Origin: Acidobacteriaceae bacterium
Lineage (GTDB): Bacteria; Acidobacteriota; Terriglobia; Terriglobales; Acidobacteriaceae
Assembly: GCA_031296355.1 (NCBI GenBank)
Contig: JARLFX010000388.1
Coordinates: 124,001 to 188,000 of the forward strand
Length of the DNA stretch: 64,000 bases
Reading direction: 5' to 3'
Shown: positions 61,228-64,000 of the stretch, one piece after another
Layout: every line of letters starts with the position of its first letter
Numbering within the stretch: the first letter of the stretch is position 1
Made by a program: the position numbers and the translations under genes
The notes under the pieces: generated by a model
What the model was told of the DNA's origin: nothing
Database searches by the model: none
Seen by the model: only the letters and a program-made list of their open reading frames with translations

Positions 61228-61710
61228 CTAACTCTTGGCGATCTCCAGCGCCGAAGTGATCATGCTCTTCTCTGCTTGTACGGCGGACCCGTTCAATCCA
61301 TATGCACGCGTGGCCCCCATCAGGTCCACCATCTCTGTGAGTGGATTAATGTCGGGATACTCGACGTAACCGTCCGGCCCGGCATCGGGATGATTGGGCT
61401 CATAGCGCTTGAGCGGCGGCGCGGGATCTTGCACCACCTGCGCGATTTCGACGCCGGGCGCAACGTTGCTCATGGTGAGGCCGCCGATGGCGGGCAGCGT
61501 GCCCGGCGTGCTCACCGCGGTACTCATCTCGTTCAGGAAATTCGGATCGCCCTGGCTCGCCTGAAAGACAACCATCTGCCGCTTGTATGCGCCGCCGTCT
61601 TCGGTGCGCGTGGTCTCGGCATTGGCCATGTTGGCCGCCACCACTTCGGCCCTCATGCGCTCGGCCTGCATGGCCGAGCCGGAGGTTTCCATGATGCCAA
61701 ACAGATTCAT
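61228..61710 (-). CDS. flgC: Flagellar basal-body rod protein FlgC
   Basis: 160 residues. The rod-protein N-terminus 'SGSAMQAERMRAEVVAANMA' with N-A-E-T-T-R and the FlgC-typical 'PDGYVEYPDINPLTEMVDLM' near the C-terminus are clear. It forms the proximal rod with FlgB and FliE. Located 27 bp after flgB. Confidence 0.94.
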   Translation of the reverse strand: MNLFGIMETSGSAMQAERMRAEVVAANMANAETTRTEDGGAYKRQMVVFQASQGDPNFLNEMSTAVSTPGTLPAIGGLTMSNVAPGVEIAQVVQDPAPPLKRYEPNHPDAGPDGYVEYPDINPLTEMVDLMGATRAYGLNGSAVQAEKSMITSALEIAKS

Positions 61711-61737
61711 CGTACTGTTCCCTTCTCCGCTGCGCCG

Positions 61738-62103
61738 TTATTTGTCGGCGTGAATCGCGTCCATGATGCGCTGGTACTCTTCCTTCAACAGCGCCACGCC
61801 GGTCTTGAATTGCAACTGCGCCTCGGCCAGATTCAGGCTCTCGCGATCCATCGAGACATCGTTGCCGTCGGGCCGCGCAATCAGCCCATCGACTCGCTTA
61901 ACGCGTACCCCGCCCGGGGCTTGGCCGCGATCGACGCCCACCATCGCCGAACGCATCTCGGCCTCAAAGTCCATGCCCACGGCGCGATAGCCAGGCGTAT
62001 CGATATTGGCCATGTTTGCCGCGGTCAACTTTGCCTCACTCGTGGCCAGGTCGAGATAGCGCGCAATCTGATCGCTCAGACGTGTTTCTACTTGCATGCC
62101 CAT
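61738..62103 (-). CDS. flgB: Flagellar basal-body rod protein FlgB
   Basis: 121 residues. I prefer the ATG at 62103: AAGGAG at 62112-62117 is 8 nt away, versus only 2 nt for the ATG at 62109. Rod motif 'LATSEAKLTAANMANIDTPG' and the terminal 'NLAEAQLQFKTGVALLKEEY' identify FlgB. First structural gene of the operon, about 80 bp after the sigma-54 activator gene. Confidence 0.93.
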   Translation of the reverse strand: MGMQVETRLSDQIARYLDLATSEAKLTAANMANIDTPGYRAVGMDFEAEMRSAMVGVDRGQAPGGVRVKRVDGLIARPDGNDVSMDRESLNLAEAQLQFKTGVALLKEEYQRIMDAIHADK

Positions 62104-62124
62104 TGCCATTTCTCCTTAGGGGCG

Positions 62125-62158
62125 GCAAAGGACCCGCGGCACGGCGCAGGTCCTTTGC
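62125..62158. other. Hairpin directly upstream of flgB
   Basis: Perfect 10-bp arms GCAAAGGACC (62125-62134) and GGTCCTTTGC (62149-62158) enclose a 14-nt GC-rich loop. It lies between the activator gene and the flgB ribosome-binding site. No T-run follows, so it may partly terminate, stabilise the mRNA 5' end, or be an operator. Confidence 0.5.
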
Positions 62159-62180
62159 AGTTGCATTCGGGTGACGAAGT

Positions 62181-63554
62181 CTAGTGCACGGTCAGGCCGA
62201 AGTCGATCTCCTCGGCGGTCATCACCGGCGCGTCGCTGGCCAGGATCGCCCCGCGCTCCAGCACATGCTCGAGTTCGCGCACATTGCCCGGCCAGGTGTG
62301 GCCCACGAGCTTCTCGAGCGCGTCGGCGCCGATCCGCTTCTTCGGCATCTTCCGCCCCAAGCGATCGAGGAAGTGCTCGACCAGCAGCGGCAGATCTTCC
62401 AGATGCGCGGACAGCGGCGGCGTGCGCACCAGAAAGACTGCCAGGCGATAGTAGAGATCCGAACGGAAGGCGCCAGTGCTGGCATGATCGGCCAGCGGCC
62501 GGTGCGTGGCGGCCACAACGCGCACGTCCACCTTGACCGTTTCGTTGTCGCCCACGCGCTGTAGTTCGCCGCACTCCACAAAGCGCAGCAGCTTGGCCTG
62601 CAGCGCAAGCGGCATCTCGCCGATCTCGTCGAGAAACAGCGTGCCGCCGTCGGCAGCTTCAATGCGGCCCACGCGGCCCTGCACGGCTCCGGTGAATGCG
62701 CCGCGCGTGTGGCCGAAGAGTTCGGCTTCGAGCAGCGCCTCGGGAATCGCCGCGCAGTTGATCGCGACGAACGGCTTGCGGCTGCGCGGGGAGAGGCGAT
62801 GCACCGCCTCGGCCACCAGTTCCTTGCCGGAGCCGGTCGGGCCTTCGATCAGCACCGGGGTCGAGCGCGGCGCCACTAGACGGATGCGACGGCTCACTTC
62901 AAGCATGCAGGCCGCCTCGCCGATCAGCTCGGGGAGACGCTCCGCGGGAGAGATGCGCGGCGCAGCCGGGGCGACAACCTGCATGGCCGGGGGCTCGGTG
63001 GTCTCCAGCTCGGTATTCTCCTGCATGGGGGCCTCCTCGGGTTCGGCGCGCCGTGAATCGATGCGCAGAACAGGCTTGCGGGGCGCCTGCACGGTGAAGG
63101 TTGCAGGAGCTTCGATATGCGTTGCGCCGGCGTGGTTGCGCGAAGCGGAGAAATCCGCGGCGCTCGACGGGTTCCAGGATGCCGTGTCGCCGTCCTGCGT
63201 ACGGCGCAAGGCGTAAAGCAGTTCCTGACGATGGGGGCAGCGCGGTCCGTCGCCGCTGTCGGTTCCGTTCGCCACCAGCAGGTCGACGTCCGGGAAGGTG
63301 CGGCGGAAACTGGCCAGAAATTCGTCGTGATCCAGATCCGGGAGCCAGCAATCGACGATGACGGCCTCCGGGATTGCGGCTTCGGCTTCAGTCCAGGCCT
63401 CCGCACCGCCGCCGGCTTCGCGCACATGCCAGCGCAGGCCGGTCAGGACTTCGTTGAGACGTTGGCGGAAACTGCGGTCGGCACTAGCAACCAGGGCAGT
63501 GCGCGGTCGTATGCGCACGGGAGCAGGGAGAACAGGGACACGAAAGGGCTGCAT
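62181..63554 (-). CDS. Sigma-54 activator of flagellar genes lacking a DNA-binding domain (FlgR-like)
   Basis: 457 residues, GGAG before the ATG. Residues about 18-95 form a degenerate receiver: one likely phosphoacceptor D68 ('VIVDCWLPDLDHDEF'), but the acidic pair and the conserved Lys are not evident. A long Pro/Glu-rich linker runs to about 205. The AAA+ domain (about 210-440) has Walker A 'GPTGSGKE', 'GAFTGA' at 285-290 and Walker B 'GTLFLDEIGE'. The chain ends shortly after the sensor II region at 'TAEEIDFGLTVH', with no Fis-type helix-turn-helix. This matches the FlgR type, which activates without binding DNA. Immediately upstream of flgB, so probable regulator of the flagellar operon. 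Confidence 0.88.
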   Translation of the reverse strand: MQPFRVPVLPAPVRIRPRTALVASADRSFRQRLNEVLTGLRWHVREAGGGAEAWTEAEAAIPEAVIVDCWLPDLDHDEFLASFRRTFPDVDLLVANGTDSGDGPRCPHRQELLYALRRTQDGDTASWNPSSAADFSASRNHAGATHIEAPATFTVQAPRKPVLRIDSRRAEPEEAPMQENTELETTEPPAMQVVAPAAPRISPAERLPELIGEAACMLEVSRRIRLVAPRSTPVLIEGPTGSGKELVAEAVHRLSPRSRKPFVAINCAAIPEALLEAELFGHTRGAFTGAVQGRVGRIEAADGGTLFLDEIGEMPLALQAKLLRFVECGELQRVGDNETVKVDVRVVAATHRPLADHASTGAFRSDLYYRLAVFLVRTPPLSAHLEDLPLLVEHFLDRLGRKMPKKRIGADALEKLVGHTWPGNVRELEHVLERGAILASDAPVMTAEEIDFGLTVH

Positions 63555-63599
63555 GCAAGAATCTCCTTGGATTCAAGTTCTTCAGCAAAAGGAAGCGGT

Positions 63600-64000
63600 T
63601 TACGATTCGGCGGCAACGCCCGGCGACGGTTCGACGGACGGCGCAACCAAGGCTGGAGTCTTCACCGCAACAGGGTCACCGTCGATCGGCACCATGTATC
63701 CCTGACCGCGAACGGTCCGGATCAGGCGTCCTGGCGGCGGATCTTTGAGCTTGCGGCGAAGATAATTTACATAGACATCGACGATGTTGGTGGTCTGCGC
63801 GGGCTCCATCTTCCACACCGAATCCAGCAACTCGACGCGGGAGATGCAGTGGCCGCGGTTGAGCATCAGGTGCTCCAGCAGCGCAAACTCCTTGTTGGTG
63901 AGCTCAATGGCTTCGCCGGTGCGCGTGGCGGAGTGATCCAGGCGGTTGACTTCAAGATCGCCGGCGCGCAGCAGCAGCCGCGCCTCGCGCTTGCGCCGCA
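63600..64000 (-). CDS. OmpR-family response regulator, C-terminal part (start outside window)
   Basis: About 133 codons are visible; the 5' end with the receiver domain lies beyond 64000. The visible part is a winged-helix output domain: 'LEVNRLDHSATRTGEAIELT', 'NKEFALLEHLMLNRGHCISR', 'VWKMEPAQTTNIVDVYVNYL', and 'IRTVRGQGYMV' at the end of the wing. A 35-residue Pro/Val-rich tail follows. It is 45 bp upstream of the flagellar sigma-54 activator on the same strand and may be in the same transcript. Confidence 0.88.
   Translation of the reverse strand, partial: RRKREARLLLRAGDLEVNRLDHSATRTGEAIELTNKEFALLEHLMLNRGHCISRVELLDSVWKMEPAQTTNIVDVYVNYLRRKLKDPPPGRLIRTVRGQGYMVPIDGDPVAVKTPALVAPSVEPSPGVAAES

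Overview
The window reads as a chromosomal segment of an acidobacterium, most likely of the Acidobacteriaceae/Terriglobia type. The evidence is two very large Oar-like TonB-dependent receptors with an N-terminal carboxypeptidase-regulatory-like domain, stand-alone TonB C-terminal proteins, TPR proteins with a TolB/FlgO-like domain, high G+C coding sequence with strong antisense mirror reading frames, and many short palindromic elements between genes. No rRNA, CRISPR array, insertion sequence or prophage was seen; two tRNA genes are present. Species-level placement cannot be made from the sequence alone.

Layout. 1-8.7 kb: housekeeping genes (partial DUF192 protein, membrane protein, HAD phosphatase, lspA-ileS, two TonB-type proteins, ketopantoate-reductase-like protein). 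8.8-11.2 kb: an overlapping gene pair for a GltD-like flavoprotein and its FNR-like [2Fe-2S] partner (Nfn/Sud-type oxidoreductase). 11.4-19.7 kb: an arabinan-use locus on the minus strand (TPR protein, TonB receptor, lipoprotein GH43 with a ricin-like domain, secreted GH43 arabinanase). LacI-family-like operators sit in front of the TPR gene and the receptor gene. 19.9-25.2 kb: a membrane-anchored TPR regulator-like protein convergent with a second TonB receptor.

25.2-36.9 kb: a [NiFe]-hydrogenase locus. A roughly 1 kb non-coding region holds four phased TGTCGA repeats, an AT-rich segment and a -24/-12 sigma-54 promoter. It is followed by a hexahaem membrane cytochrome c, hybO-A-B-C, the maturation protease hybD, hypC and a HupK-like degenerate large-subunit paralogue. 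A convergent FhlA-like GAF-GAF-AAA+-Fis activator closes the locus and is the obvious candidate to bind the repeats. The hypABDEF genes are not in the window and must lie elsewhere if the enzyme is active.

37-51.4 kb: tRNA-Arg(ACG), TlpA-like thioredoxin, a GT2 glycosyltransferase, a pterin cluster (two tandem PTPS/QueD paralogues plus folE), truB, a GDSL esterase, an ABC transporter pair, tRNA-Gln(CTG) followed by a gene remnant resembling the tail of an ECF sigma factor, a BFN nuclease, miaB and small metabolic genes.

51.5-64 kb: a flagellar basal body/hook operon on the minus strand in the order flgB-flgC-fliE-fliF-fliG-fliH-fliI-fliJ-fliK-flgD-flgE, ending at an intrinsic terminator. It is preceded by a sigma-54 activator that lacks a DNA-binding domain and has a degenerate receiver, and by a partial OmpR-type response regulator. 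The hydrogenase and flagellar regions therefore each carry a candidate sigma-54 activator, of two different designs.
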